Source of the DNA: Chryseobacterium aureum
GTDB taxonomy: Bacteria; Bacteroidota; Bacteroidia; Flavobacteriales; Weeksellaceae
NCBI RefSeq assembly: GCF_003971235.1
Contig: NZ_CP034661.1
Coordinates: forward strand, 1,798,001-1,862,000
Direction: 5' to 3'
Length of the DNA stretch: 64,000 nt
Position 1 is the first letter of the stretch; every line of letters starts with the position of its first letter. Positions 54,060-63,295 of this stretch are shown here, piece after piece. Position numbers and translations under genes: made by a program. The notes below the pieces were generated by a model. That model searched no databases. It had not been told where the DNA came from and saw nothing but the letters and a program-made list of their open reading frames with translations.

Positions 54060-56852
54060 TTAATCATTTTTAATCAACGGAATATTTGCACTTATTCCAA
54101 ATAAGGATTCTAATTCTTTTATCACATCAAAAGGAGGAATTACATTTTTAAAATCCCCTTTGGCAATTTCATATTTTCCATTTCTGCTTTCCTCCACTTT
54201 ATGTTTATTCTTTGCAATTTTAATAGCAAGCCCAACACTTATTGTGACCACATATTGGGCATCAAGGCCGTCAAATCCGAGAACAGGACGGTAATAAAGC
54301 CCTTTTTCATCGTAGTTGATCCCATGTCCGTAGGTGATGGAAGCACTTCCTGAGGCTGATGCTTCAAAATAGGCTTCTGCTTTGATAACAGCCAGTGACA
54401 CTTCTCCCTGAATTTTCACTCCTACTTTCAGTTCCAGTTTAAGTTTACTCTTACTTGAGACTTTAAATTCAGAGTCTTTCAGTTTTCCAGCGGTATTAAA
54501 TTTAAATTCAGATTCCACTTCTATGGTGCTGGAAATAATAAGATCCATAAAAATATCAACAGATGCCTTGAAGCCTGCATTATCATTCCCTACATCTATT
54601 CCGGATTTCAGTTTTCCCTGAATTTCCTGATACAGCCTTGTGACTCCCGGCGCTGCTGCTCCTCCGCTTACGGCTCCGGAAATACCAAATACCAGGGCTC
54701 CCAGAAGATCAACTGTCATTTCCAGACCAATCAGCGGATTTGCTTTCAAAGCTATAGCTACATCTGTACCAATAATGGCATTATTATCTTTAGGATGCTT
54801 TAAAAGCCAGTTACCAGACAGCTCCATATTAGGAGGTTTCACGGCAAAACTTACCGGAATTCCCTTAGGAGAAATGGAACGTACTTTTCCTTTGGCCTGA
54901 TTAAGAACTCCATCTGACAATGCTCCTATGGCAGCAAATGTATCATATATTTTTTTAAACTTGGTTTCGTACTGATATTTTAATTCTTTTTCCTGCTTAT
55001 CATTGTTCCATTTTGCCTTTAAACTGAATGCAAGTGAGGCATCCTTTTGTTTCCATCTTTTTTCTGCACCCATTTTGCCTGCTTTTTTCTGCAATTCTTT
55101 ATGCTCATGGGGATCCATATTCATCCACTTTACGCTGAGATCATTGGTAAGATTCAGTGTAAAGCTCAATGTCCAGTTGATATCCGGATAGGCTTTTATC
55201 AATACTGTCGTCCTTTTCTCATTGCTATAATATCTGCAGGTATGAACATGCAGATGAAACTGATTCGGATTTGTTCCTGCAGGCCAGATATATTGTATAG
55301 GAAGAGCATTAAATTGAGATAAATCTGAATATACTCCATAAGTAAAGGTGGGTGTGGTAAATGTTTTTACCGTATCTCCTTTATCGATTGCCTGTCCTAC
55401 ATCTACAACCTGAATCTGTTTTTTATGTTTTCCTTTGCTGTCTCTGAAGCATTCATTGGTTTGAAAGCCTGTGACATCAATGATCAGGTCTTTCTTTGTA
55501 GAGACATCTGGTGCTGTTACTTCATAATGAATAGTTTGTGCATCATGGGCATTAAAAACAAATGAGATATCTACTCTACGGTTATTTTCGTAGTCTTTCT
55601 CATTTTTGTATTTGATATTGTCTCTTCCCATTTTATCATCGGTAGGATCTACTTCTCCTTTTCCTACGGAGATGATTCTTCTGGGATCCAGCCCGCCATC
55701 AGCAAAGAATTTTTTAACAACGTCTGCCCTTCTTTGGGAAAGGCCTTTGTTATAGTTTTCTTTTCCTATCACGCAGGCATAGCCGCTGAGATTCATGGTA
55801 GCATCTTTATGCTCCAGAAGGAATTTGAGTACATTATTCAGAATAGCAACACCGTCTTTATCAATGACTGTGGAATCGAATTTATAAAAAATGGTTCTCT
55901 GAATATGCTCCTGTAATGCAGCTGATTTTATCAGTTTGACGCCATTTCCATTATCAAAAACTTTAACGGTTGTATTGCTGGCTTTCCCGTCTTTTGTTTC
56001 ATTTTCGGTAATTTTGATGACTTCAAACTTACAGGGTTCCAGCCTGACAGAGTTTACGTCCGGCTTATATACTTTAGTGGGAGTCTGGTTTTGTGCACCG
56101 TTGGTATTGGTGGTCACCACTTTATTTTTAACATTCAGATAGATGGCATGAAGATCATCTCCAAGCTTATCTTTAATGTATTGTTTTGAGGCGGTATCTT
56201 TTACTTTAACATAGAATTCCTCCACATTCTGTATATTATCCACATAGGCCATCCAGGCAAAGGTGTTTTCTATCTTAAGATTGACTTCACCATCGATGAC
56301 CTGTACATTATTGTAGGTATGAACCAGTTTATCTGCTTTTGCCGTCTGCTGATTCCAAAGCTCGATACTGACAGTATTTCCGTTCAGGCCTTCCGTTACC
56401 AGATTTAGGTGTACGATGTGCCCGTAGGAAATGTATTCGATCTTTTTGTTATTTTTGATGCTTTTGCTGTTTTTCTGTGTAGACCATTTGCTGCTTACAA
56501 TTTTGGGCTCACACCAGCCTCTTACGAAGATTCCTGTATTGGTTTTGGTATCTCTTACTCCGGAAAGACTGGCTTCAATATAAAACTGATAGCTTCCGCA
56601 GTACTGTTTGCCTATTAAAAACTTATATCCGGTAGCAGAGGTGATCTGATTGATGATAATTTTTCTGCTGCTGTTCTGCCTCATCCAGGTAAGAGGCTTC
56701 TTTTTATCTGCATCTGTGGTACCCGGCAACCATTCTTCAACGCCAAACTGCACCCACTGATCCGGTTTTATGGTAATCCTCTGCCCTAGCACAGACATTT
56801 TGGGATAATACAATCCGCTTACCACTTTTATTTTTTTTACGCCTTTTGCCAT
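54060..56852 (-). CDS. Large protein with internal OmpA domain, candidate T6SS effector
   Basis: A 930-residue protein without a signal peptide. Residues 1-300 form a beta-rich region of two or three repeats (YQFYIEASLSG, VSIELWNQQT). The OmpA peptidoglycan-binding domain spans about 320-432 (FYKFDSTVIDKDG, GLSQRRADVVKKFF, YENNRRVDISF). Then come about 500 unclassified residues with a hydrophobic segment at 706-735 (LIGLEMTVDLLGALVFGISG) and amphipathic strands at 775-880. It starts 10 bases after the PAAR-like gene and is followed by a lipoprotein gene. Lack of a Sec signal with a wall-binding domain points to export through the T6SS. It may alternatively be a structural tip partner. Confidence 0.72.
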   Translation of the reverse strand: MAKGVKKIKVVSGLYYPKMSVLGQRITIKPDQWVQFGVEEWLPGTTDADKKKPLTWMRQNSSRKIIINQITSATGYKFLIGKQYCGSYQFYIEASLSGVRDTKTNTGIFVRGWCEPKIVSSKWSTQKNSKSIKNNKKIEYISYGHIVHLNLVTEGLNGNTVSIELWNQQTAKADKLVHTYNNVQVIDGEVNLKIENTFAWMAYVDNIQNVEEFYVKVKDTASKQYIKDKLGDDLHAIYLNVKNKVVTTNTNGAQNQTPTKVYKPDVNSVRLEPCKFEVIKITENETKDGKASNTTVKVFDNGNGVKLIKSAALQEHIQRTIFYKFDSTVIDKDGVAILNNVLKFLLEHKDATMNLSGYACVIGKENYNKGLSQRRADVVKKFFADGGLDPRRIISVGKGEVDPTDDKMGRDNIKYKNEKDYENNRRVDISFVFNAHDAQTIHYEVTAPDVSTKKDLIIDVTGFQTNECFRDSKGKHKKQIQVVDVGQAIDKGDTVKTFTTPTFTYGVYSDLSQFNALPIQYIWPAGTNPNQFHLHVHTCRYYSNEKRTTVLIKAYPDINWTLSFTLNLTNDLSVKWMNMDPHEHKELQKKAGKMGAEKRWKQKDASLAFSLKAKWNNDKQEKELKYQYETKFKKIYDTFAAIGALSDGVLNQAKGKVRSISPKGIPVSFAVKPPNMELSGNWLLKHPKDNNAIIGTDVAIALKANPLIGLEMTVDLLGALVFGISGAVSGGAAAPGVTRLYQEIQGKLKSGIDVGNDNAGFKASVDIFMDLIISSTIEVESEFKFNTAGKLKDSEFKVSSKSKLKLELKVGVKIQGEVSLAVIKAEAYFEASASGSASITYGHGINYDEKGLYYRPVLGFDGLDAQYVVTISVGLAIKIAKNKHKVEESRNGKYEIAKGDFKNVIPPFDVIKELESLFGISANIPLIKND

Positions 56853-56862
56853 TTTCTATAAT

Positions 56863-57351
56863 TTAAATTGCACCATCCTCCCCTCCTCCTGAAGGCTGTT
56901 CGTTATACATTTCTTCGGAATCCACCAGCGGATTAATCTGCTGCTGAACGTCTTTATCTGCATTTTTAAAGTTCTGCTGGCTGGCTTCTGCTCTCTGACC
57001 GTGGTCTATAATCTCAATGCATGGCGTTCCGGCAACTGCACATACTGCTTTGCTGTCTTCTACAATAATGTATCCGCCATTGCTGAGCTGTACTTTATCA
57101 TAAAACTTCTGCCATTCTGTGACCATAATTTTGCAGGGCGGCGGCGGACCTCCCATTTTGGTACAGTTTCCGAATGTATTTTTTTCAAATGTGGCTCCTC
57201 CTATTTCTTTTGTGGTGACGATGAGTTTTTTGGAACCGCTCTTATCATTGGCATATTCTTTCTGGTGTGTAAGTACTTTCAGCTTGTCCGGAGCCTGTCC
57301 GAACTGGCATTTGCACATAGCGCCCTGTACTACAATATGTTTTTCTGCCAT
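56863..57351 (-). CDS. DUF4280 PAAR-like protein
   Basis: A 162-residue protein. DUF4280 is the PAAR-like tip family of Bacteroidota T6SS. Landmarks are VVQGAMCKCQFGQAPDKLKV, FGNCTKMGGPPPPCKI, GGYIIVEDSKAVCAVAGTPC and IEIIDHGQR, with the conserved Cys and His that would bind metal. A Gln/Asp/Glu-rich tail follows. It should cap VgrG and carry or recruit the effector whose gene follows. I chose ATG at 57351 to avoid overlap with the LysM protein gene. Confidence 0.85.
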   Translation of the reverse strand: MAEKHIVVQGAMCKCQFGQAPDKLKVLTHQKEYANDKSGSKKLIVTTKEIGGATFEKNTFGNCTKMGGPPPPCKIMVTEWQKFYDKVQLSNGGYIIVEDSKAVCAVAGTPCIEIIDHGQRAEASQQNFKNADKDVQQQINPLVDSEEMYNEQPSGGGEDGAI

Positions 57352-57379
57352 ATTAATTTTATCTTTAGTGAAATGGTTT

Positions 57380-58423
57380 TTATTTTTCATCAATTCCTGA
57401 TACTGATACTGAAATCTTTTTCTCTTCCTGCAGCATGATACTGCATTCCAGGTAAAGTGACTCCGGAAGTGAATTTTCTCTTTTCAGATAGCTTATGATT
57501 CTGAAATTTCCTTCTTCATTCATCAAGGGATCATCTTTTATAATCAATGAAAAAGGTGATTTTCTTATAAAATCATCAATCTCTCTTTCTTCATATAATT
57601 TTCCTTTACCTTCTATGGTGATCAAGCCTGTCTCCTCTTTCAGGGGATCTGTTTCCAGTGTCAATTTATATCTGGGTTCTATTGCGTTATCCACTACGGG
57701 AAAACTTGTTGCCATTTCTGTTCTATATTCTTTTCCGAAGCTCTGGTATATCCCAAAGAACAAAGCACGGATGAAGTAATCATTTTTGATATAAAGGCTA
57801 ATGGCTTCAGGTTCGCTGATTACTTTTTCAATCTTTTCGCAGTATTCGTCTACGGTTTCGCCTTCAAATTCTTTATAGAGTTCTTCTTTTACAGCAGCCC
57901 ATCTTTTGGAAAAAACCTCAGCATTTTCTACCGTTTCGAATTTCCCATGTTCATCTGTACTGATCTGTAAAGGATATAAAACCTTAGATGTTCTGTAGGC
58001 CAGCAGATCTGCAATTTCATTGACTTCCTCTTCATTAAGATAGAGATTGGATGTTCTGTCTATTTCAAAAAACTGATGTCCTTTCTCTGTTTTCAGCCAG
58101 CGGACCGATGTTTCATATTTTAATTCATTCTTATCTTCTCCTTTTTCAAGGGTAATGACTACACTGTATCTTCGCACTGTGTTTTCCGGCTGAAGCGTAA
58201 GGCGGTTTCCTTTTCCGAATTTTACTAAACTTTTTTTATCTGCAACGGCAGTTCTGGGAACAAAAAGCTCTTTCTGCCCGTTAAGATTGATCAGGATCAT
58301 ATCCTTAACAGCACAGTGGTTATTATGAAAGTGTTTTAATGCTTCTTTATCCAATCCGTACAGCGTGGCTATACTTTTTAAAGTTTCATCTTTCTGAACG
58401 GTATGTATGTTATATTTCTGCAT
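57380..58423 (-). CDS. LysM-domain T6SS-associated protein
   Basis: A 347-residue protein. An N-terminal LysM spans residues 3-50 (NIHTVQKDETLKSIATLYGL, DKEALKHFHNNHCAVKDMIL). A long mixed alpha/beta remainder follows, including a TSNLYLNEEEVNEIADLLAY helix region. There is no signal peptide. LysM proteins of this size are regular members of T6SS tip/effector loci and may act as adapters between VgrG and PAAR-type tips. It lies between the lipase and PAAR-like genes on the same strand. Confidence 0.72.
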   Translation of the reverse strand: MQKYNIHTVQKDETLKSIATLYGLDKEALKHFHNNHCAVKDMILINLNGQKELFVPRTAVADKKSLVKFGKGNRLTLQPENTVRRYSVVITLEKGEDKNELKYETSVRWLKTEKGHQFFEIDRTSNLYLNEEEVNEIADLLAYRTSKVLYPLQISTDEHGKFETVENAEVFSKRWAAVKEELYKEFEGETVDEYCEKIEKVISEPEAISLYIKNDYFIRALFFGIYQSFGKEYRTEMATSFPVVDNAIEPRYKLTLETDPLKEETGLITIEGKGKLYEEREIDDFIRKSPFSLIIKDDPLMNEEGNFRIISYLKRENSLPESLYLECSIMLQEEKKISVSVSGIDEK

Positions 58424-58470
58424 AAAATGTTCCTACTTCTTGTCTGATCTTTATTATGAAAGATTCAATT

Positions 58471-59934
58471 CTAATGTACCACCCTTTTTCTGTCTGACCT
58501 TGGATCCATTCCTATGGCATATCTGTCTGCCGACCAATGGAGATATTTATTCCTTAATTCTCTTAGATCTTTTTGTTCTGCCAATTCTTTTAAATAATTG
58601 GGATTGCTTTTGTCATTTTTATATTTTTTATCTAAATCGGAAACCCATCTGAAATCATATGGTTTTCCATTTTTAAATACATATTCCCTCAGCTTCTTTT
58701 CTACACGAACCAGTAAAACATCTTTAGAAAAATCATAACTTTTCTTTATCTTCATGAGTGACAGCTGGTCACATTTTGCTTCGTTTGCTTTTTCTGTCAT
58801 AAAAGACAATGGGATATAGCTGTAGGTATGTAATAAATCTCTTACTCCTTTTAATGCCCAATATGCATTTCCTCCAATATAAGATAACTGTTCTCTATTA
58901 TACCAACCTTCAGCAACGAGCCTGTCCTCAAGAGGTTTAAGATCTCTTTTATCCGTCCAGTCTGTCTCTATTTCTCTTACCCATTCTGTTTCGGATAAAT
59001 AACTTCCGCCAATATCAGAATGGACGCCGGGAAATGTTTTTTCCTCGCCATAAAAAACAGGAACCTGCTTTTTCCCTCTTGCATCGGTATCATAGGCTAC
59101 ATTGGTAAGATCAAAATTTTCCCTGTGCTCATCCGCTGCGATAAAGTGTACTATTTTTCTTGCTGAGGTAATATCATCAAGATGGAGTTCTTCTATATCA
59201 TTACTGAAGTTTGGTTTTACAGAAAAATTGGGATGGTAAGATGATACGGTGTCATAAATTCCTAAAAAACGGACGACAATTCTTTCCACAGTAATTCCTG
59301 CTTCTTTTAGTTTTAAGCCCAGATGTCCTCTTGGCGGTAATTCTTTAAGAGGAATTTCTTTGCCATCATCATCACTGTAAAAGGTAACACTTACTCTTCG
59401 TTTTGTATAGGTTTTTTTATGAGCATCATATTTTCTCTTGTTAATTTCATAGACAAAGTTACGGGCTGCGGCAGCTCCCCTACTAAATCCGTAAGCATCT
59501 AATGTCAGCAACTCAACAGTTGTTTTATTGCCCAGTTTTTCCTTTATTCTTTTAACGACCTCTTCACACCCCTTTCTTACTTTTCCGCGAATACCGGTAT
59601 CACCACTACCAAATGCAAAGCCTCCATTTTCATCTTCTTTACGGTCGTCAGTTCCTATTCCTTCAATATAAATTCCATAATCTTGATTACAGGCTTCTGA
59701 CATGCGGGCTACATTACTCCAGCCATTATCATAACTGGTGTCTTTTTTTTCACTGAGTTGTCTTTTGGACCAGGTTTTTATCCCGTTTTTTTTATAAATC
59801 TCGGTATTGTTTTCCCTTTCTTTCGTATTGACTTTATTATTAAGTGTACCATCAAAGAAAACTCCCAGAACAACATTTATAGAATTATTTTCTACATATT
59901 CAGGTGTATAATTTCCAAAAATTACATTTGACAT
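58471..59934 (-). CDS. DUF2235/Tle1-like phospholipase, probable T6SS effector
   Basis: A 487-residue alpha/beta-hydrolase-like protein of the DUF2235 type, the group that contains Tle1 T6SS phospholipases. The oxyanion-type motif VFFDGT lies at 25-30. The nucleophile elbow GFSRG has Ser151. D228 in FLGIYDTVSSY and H305 in FPGVHSDIGGSY complete the triad. It has no signal peptide, so it is probably a T6SS cargo that attacks target membranes. It sits downstream of VgrG and just after a DUF2931 lipoprotein gene (6-base gap), probably its immunity partner. Confidence 0.85.
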   Translation of the reverse strand: MSNVIFGNYTPEYVENNSINVVLGVFFDGTLNNKVNTKERENNTEIYKKNGIKTWSKRQLSEKKDTSYDNGWSNVARMSEACNQDYGIYIEGIGTDDRKEDENGGFAFGSGDTGIRGKVRKGCEEVVKRIKEKLGNKTTVELLTLDAYGFSRGAAAARNFVYEINKRKYDAHKKTYTKRRVSVTFYSDDDGKEIPLKELPPRGHLGLKLKEAGITVERIVVRFLGIYDTVSSYHPNFSVKPNFSNDIEELHLDDITSARKIVHFIAADEHRENFDLTNVAYDTDARGKKQVPVFYGEEKTFPGVHSDIGGSYLSETEWVREIETDWTDKRDLKPLEDRLVAEGWYNREQLSYIGGNAYWALKGVRDLLHTYSYIPLSFMTEKANEAKCDQLSLMKIKKSYDFSKDVLLVRVEKKLREYVFKNGKPYDFRWVSDLDKKYKNDKSNPNYLKELAEQKDLRELRNKYLHWSADRYAIGMDPRSDRKRVVH

Positions 59935-59940
59935 ATGCTT

Positions 59941-61056
59941 CTATTTATCTTGTATTACATATTTATCCATCTGTTTTACCGGATACTTTTGACCATTTTG
60001 TTCTATGTATACTTCTGCATTGCTCCCACTGCTTATATCGATCACAATATCTGCGGGTGTTTCCTTATCCAATCCGCCAAATGTTTTATACATATCTGTT
60101 TTTTCAAAGTCCAGAGGGAGAAAAGTACCGTTATAGACCTTATTGGCATCTCTTATATATTGCTGATTACCTGTAAACACAATCTGTGAGCTCTCTTTTT
60201 TTCCGTCTTTATTTTTCCATTGGAAATAAAAGAGATAAGGTACAGCTCTCTTCTTAGATGGTAAAGTAGCAGCAGGATTATCCTGCAGTGTACTTTCACG
60301 CTCTCCGTTAGCTATATAAAAATTTCTTTTCTCAAGAGTACTCCCTGCCGGTAAAATAAGCTTAGGACTCCAGTTCAGTTTTTCTCTGAAAGTTTCATAC
60401 AAATTGGGATCCGGATACCCTTCTGCTTTTATTTTATTGGCCACAATAGGCTTTACAATTCCCGGATCACTGAGGATATCTTCTCTATATTTTGGTTCAA
60501 AGACATATTTAAATTTATCATAAGCTTCTGCCTGTGTAATCTTTATTTCCTTTCCCTGAAAATTTCCTACTTCCACCTGATGCCCATTTCCATATAGCCA
60601 AAGTATCAATTTCCCTTTTGGTCCCAAACCTATCACAAAGGTATCGTAGGTTCCTTTCTTTAAGGAATCAAAATAAGTCTGGCTAAATCCTTCATTAAAT
60701 AATTGGGTAATTTTCTTAGTATCCAGCTCCCAATGTCCTGCATAAAATTTGTCTTCCACCAGAGAATACCAGGTAAATTCTAAAGTATGAGGAACTTTTA
60801 CAGGATTATCTGTCCCTCCACCAGACTTACCAGGTTCTCCCCAACCTCCGCCAACGATTCCCCAGATATCGGAAAATGGGAATTGATAATCATCTGCTAT
60901 AAGCTCTCCGTAATAGGCCTGCATCGGGTATTCATTAGGAGCAGATAATGTCCCTGTCCATTTAAATTTTTCTTCCATTTTTTTATTTTGACAACTTACT
61001 AATGAGAAACTTCCTATGATGAAAAAAATCAGGATTTTTATTTTATTTATTCCCAT
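59941..61056 (-). CDS. DUF2931 lipoprotein, candidate immunity to the lipase
   Basis: A 371-residue lipoprotein with lipobox VSC (C22) after a hydrophobic leader. DUF2931 landmarks are WTGTLSAPNEYPMQAYYGEL, FTWYSLVEDKFYAGHWELDT and TFVIGLGPKGKLILWLYGNG. It lies 6 bases before the DUF2235 lipase gene and overlaps the preceding small gene by 14 bases. DUF2931 lipoproteins are encoded beside Tle-type phospholipases, and an envelope lipoprotein is where an antilipase would need to act. Direct immunity function is inference. Confidence 0.8.
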   Translation of the reverse strand: MGINKIKILIFFIIGSFSLVSCQNKKMEEKFKWTGTLSAPNEYPMQAYYGELIADDYQFPFSDIWGIVGGGWGEPGKSGGGTDNPVKVPHTLEFTWYSLVEDKFYAGHWELDTKKITQLFNEGFSQTYFDSLKKGTYDTFVIGLGPKGKLILWLYGNGHQVEVGNFQGKEIKITQAEAYDKFKYVFEPKYREDILSDPGIVKPIVANKIKAEGYPDPNLYETFREKLNWSPKLILPAGSTLEKRNFYIANGERESTLQDNPAATLPSKKRAVPYLFYFQWKNKDGKKESSQIVFTGNQQYIRDANKVYNGTFLPLDFEKTDMYKTFGGLDKETPADIVIDISSGSNAEVYIEQNGQKYPVKQMDKYVIQDK

Positions 61057-61213
61057 GAGACATTATTTTCTTATTACTGGCTAACACCAAATTGTCTTTT
61101 TGTGCTTCCACATTAATTTTCTTTGCTATTTTCTCCACCTTTTTTCCTACACTCAGATGGTAAGAATCTTTGACCGTGATGCGCAGATTGGTTGCTGTTT
61201 TGATGATCGCCAT
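61043..61213 (-). CDS. 56-residue protein between vgrG and the DUF2931 gene
   Basis: A basic 56-residue protein, MAIIKTATNLRITVKDSYHL and on to IMSHGNK. It alternates short strands much as the beta-helical end of VgrG does (compare DNINITAGKEISIG in VgrG). ATG at 61213 lies one base after the VgrG stop codon, and its end overlaps the DUF2931 gene start. It is probably translated with them. It may extend the VgrG needle or be a remnant of a duplicated VgrG end. No family recognised. Confidence 0.5.
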   Translation of the reverse strand: MAIIKTATNLRITVKDSYHLSVGKKVEKIAKKINVEAQKDNLVLASNKKIMSHGNK

Positions 61214-61214
61214 A

Positions 61215-63146
61215 TCAGAAAAGTTTTGATTTTTCAGCACTGTTGAATTCTACGATCTTTCCGCTCTGCATGGTCATATTTTCCAGTTCGCTGAACATGG
61301 AAATTTCCCCTGCTATTTCGTTGGAAATTTCAGATTGTCTCCTGAATTCCTTTTCAATCATTTCCGTTCTGGTATCGGAGGTTTCCGTAATGTCTCCTGA
61401 TGCTGTAAGTTTCATATCTTTTCCTGCTATGGAAACAATATTATCGTTGGCTGTGCTGGTAATGCTTGCTCCTGCACCTATCGAGATTTCTTTTCCTGCG
61501 GTGATATTGATATTGTCACCAGCATTTAAAGTAAAGTTTTTAGGAGCTTTCATGCTGATATTTCCCTGTCCGTCCATGTAATAAGTATTTCCACTTGGAT
61601 CAAGGATGGTTACGCTTCCTTCTTCGTCATTCATTAAAATTCGGATTCCGCTTCTGGTCTGGATAGATTTCAAGTGATTATTAACCCCACCGCCTAAAGC
61701 AATTCCTCCATGAAACATTCCTCCCATCACGAAAGGCCTGTCCGGATGGCTGTGCACAAAATTCACCATCACCTGGTCTCCCACTTCGGGAATGGCTACA
61801 TACCCGCGGTTTTGAGTAATCTGATCTGTTCCTCCGGCATCCGGGCTCATCATACGGATAAAATGGGTGGTATCATTCGTCTGCCAGTCAAATCTTACCT
61901 GTACTCTTCCCTGTCCTTCGGGATCTGTGTTGGAAATTACGGTTGCGGTCTGTGGCTCAGCCTTGGGAATGGTAAATTCAGGTTTTGGAAGAAATCCAGT
62001 GTCTGCTGCTATTCCTACGAAGCTTCCTTTATAATGCCCTATGGTGTCTATTTCATGTTCAGCTTCTGTAATCATGATTCTTGTGAAATAGGAGGTTTCA
62101 TTAGAATCCTGCTTGCGCATCTGGACATCTGCAACGCAGCCCGGATGCAGGAAGGGAACTGTTGTATTTCCTGATACGGAAAAGACATTCACGGCTTCAC
62201 TTCCGGCGGCGCTTTTCTGAGAATATTCCACATCAAGGTGGGTAGTGGCTTTGATGGGAGCCATCTGTAAAGCCGGTGTTTTATAAATAGTTTCGTTGTG
62301 ACTGTAGGCTGTTTTCGCCAGGTCACTTACGTGTTTGATGGGTGTGGAACCGGAAGTCAATTTTTCGTTTTTATTGCTGTTGTACCCATAGAACTGGGGT
62401 TTTGTATGAACTGCTTTCAATTCAACTTTTATATCATTGGCGCTGCTTCCGTAGGTAAGAGTAATAGGTTTGTTCTGAGCGGGAAGCTTTCCAAAGTGTA
62501 ATACTTCACCGTCATAAAAAAACTGTTCACCATATGCTTCAGCCATTCTCGCCAGATAATTATAATGGGTTTCATCATACTGGCTGCTGTAGACAATCTG
62601 AGAAAAATTATTGGCATCTACTCTTACGTCAAACCGGCTTTTATCAATTCCCTGTTTGATTACTTCTTCGGCAATAATTCCTACGTTAACAGGTTGCGTA
62701 CCTCCAAAGCTCTGAATGTGCGGTGCTCCGTCAAGAAGAATGGTAGGACTGTACCCTGTGAGCACAATATTTCCCAAACTCATATGCTCCTGGCTGAATC
62801 CTACCCCCGTAATTACTCCTACAAAGGTTCTCTCCGGGCTGTTGTCTATATCTTTGTAAGAAATAACGGCAGTAAGCCTTTTACCAAGGAATTTATTGGC
62901 TTCTTCCAAAGAATGGGTCTGTCTGTCCCCCAGGGTATCGTGTGCCAGTGTAAGGGTAAATTCGTGATGTCTTCTGGTACTTTGCTTAAGCCTGAAATGC
63001 TTATAATATTTGATAATTTTCCCTTCTATAACAAGAGAAAGCTTTACCAGACGGTTAATACCTGTATGATGGCTTGCGGAAATACCATCTGCATTCTGCG
63101 TCGGACGAAAAGACGTCGATTTTGAGTTTCCAGGTGTATTGGACAT
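61215..63146 (-). CDS. vgrG: T6SS spike protein VgrG (TssI)
   Basis: A 643-residue VgrG. The gp27-like base domain covers about 30-400 (SQYDETHYNYLARMAEAYGE). The gp5 OB-fold spans about 402-475 (NTDPEGQGRVQVRFDWQTND, YVAIPEVGDQVMVNFVHSHPDRPFVMGG), with a beta-helical needle from about 495 to 600 (GIRILMNDEEGSVTILDPSG, NINITAGKEISIGAGASITS) and a helical tail. It forms the trimeric puncturing tip below PAAR. It heads the cargo operon, 150 bases after the tssD stop with an imperfect terminator hairpin between. Confidence 0.93.
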   Translation of the reverse strand: MSNTPGNSKSTSFRPTQNADGISASHHTGINRLVKLSLVIEGKIIKYYKHFRLKQSTRRHHEFTLTLAHDTLGDRQTHSLEEANKFLGKRLTAVISYKDIDNSPERTFVGVITGVGFSQEHMSLGNIVLTGYSPTILLDGAPHIQSFGGTQPVNVGIIAEEVIKQGIDKSRFDVRVDANNFSQIVYSSQYDETHYNYLARMAEAYGEQFFYDGEVLHFGKLPAQNKPITLTYGSSANDIKVELKAVHTKPQFYGYNSNKNEKLTSGSTPIKHVSDLAKTAYSHNETIYKTPALQMAPIKATTHLDVEYSQKSAAGSEAVNVFSVSGNTTVPFLHPGCVADVQMRKQDSNETSYFTRIMITEAEHEIDTIGHYKGSFVGIAADTGFLPKPEFTIPKAEPQTATVISNTDPEGQGRVQVRFDWQTNDTTHFIRMMSPDAGGTDQITQNRGYVAIPEVGDQVMVNFVHSHPDRPFVMGGMFHGGIALGGGVNNHLKSIQTRSGIRILMNDEEGSVTILDPSGNTYYMDGQGNISMKAPKNFTLNAGDNINITAGKEISIGAGASITSTANDNIVSIAGKDMKLTASGDITETSDTRTEMIEKEFRRQSEISNEIAGEISMFSELENMTMQSGKIVEFNSAEKSKLF

Positions 63147-63245
63147 ATTTTTAGTGATTTGATTAGTTTTTCAAACGATTATTCAACGGGTCGGGAGTTT
63201 AAAAATAAAAACAAAAAGATCCTGAAGAATGTAGTCTTAGGTAAA

Positions 63246-63275
63246 AAAAGACCGTCTTATGAGGGACAGTCTTTT
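63246..63275 (-). terminator. Hairpin between tssD and vgrG, probable attenuator
   Basis: An 11-bp stem (aaaagaccgtc / gacagtctttt, one mismatch) followed on the minus strand by seven T. It lies 21 bases after the tssD stop codon and is likely to let only part of the transcripts continue into vgrG. Confidence 0.65.
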
Positions 63276-63295
63276 ATTTTTAGTGGATGAAAGAC

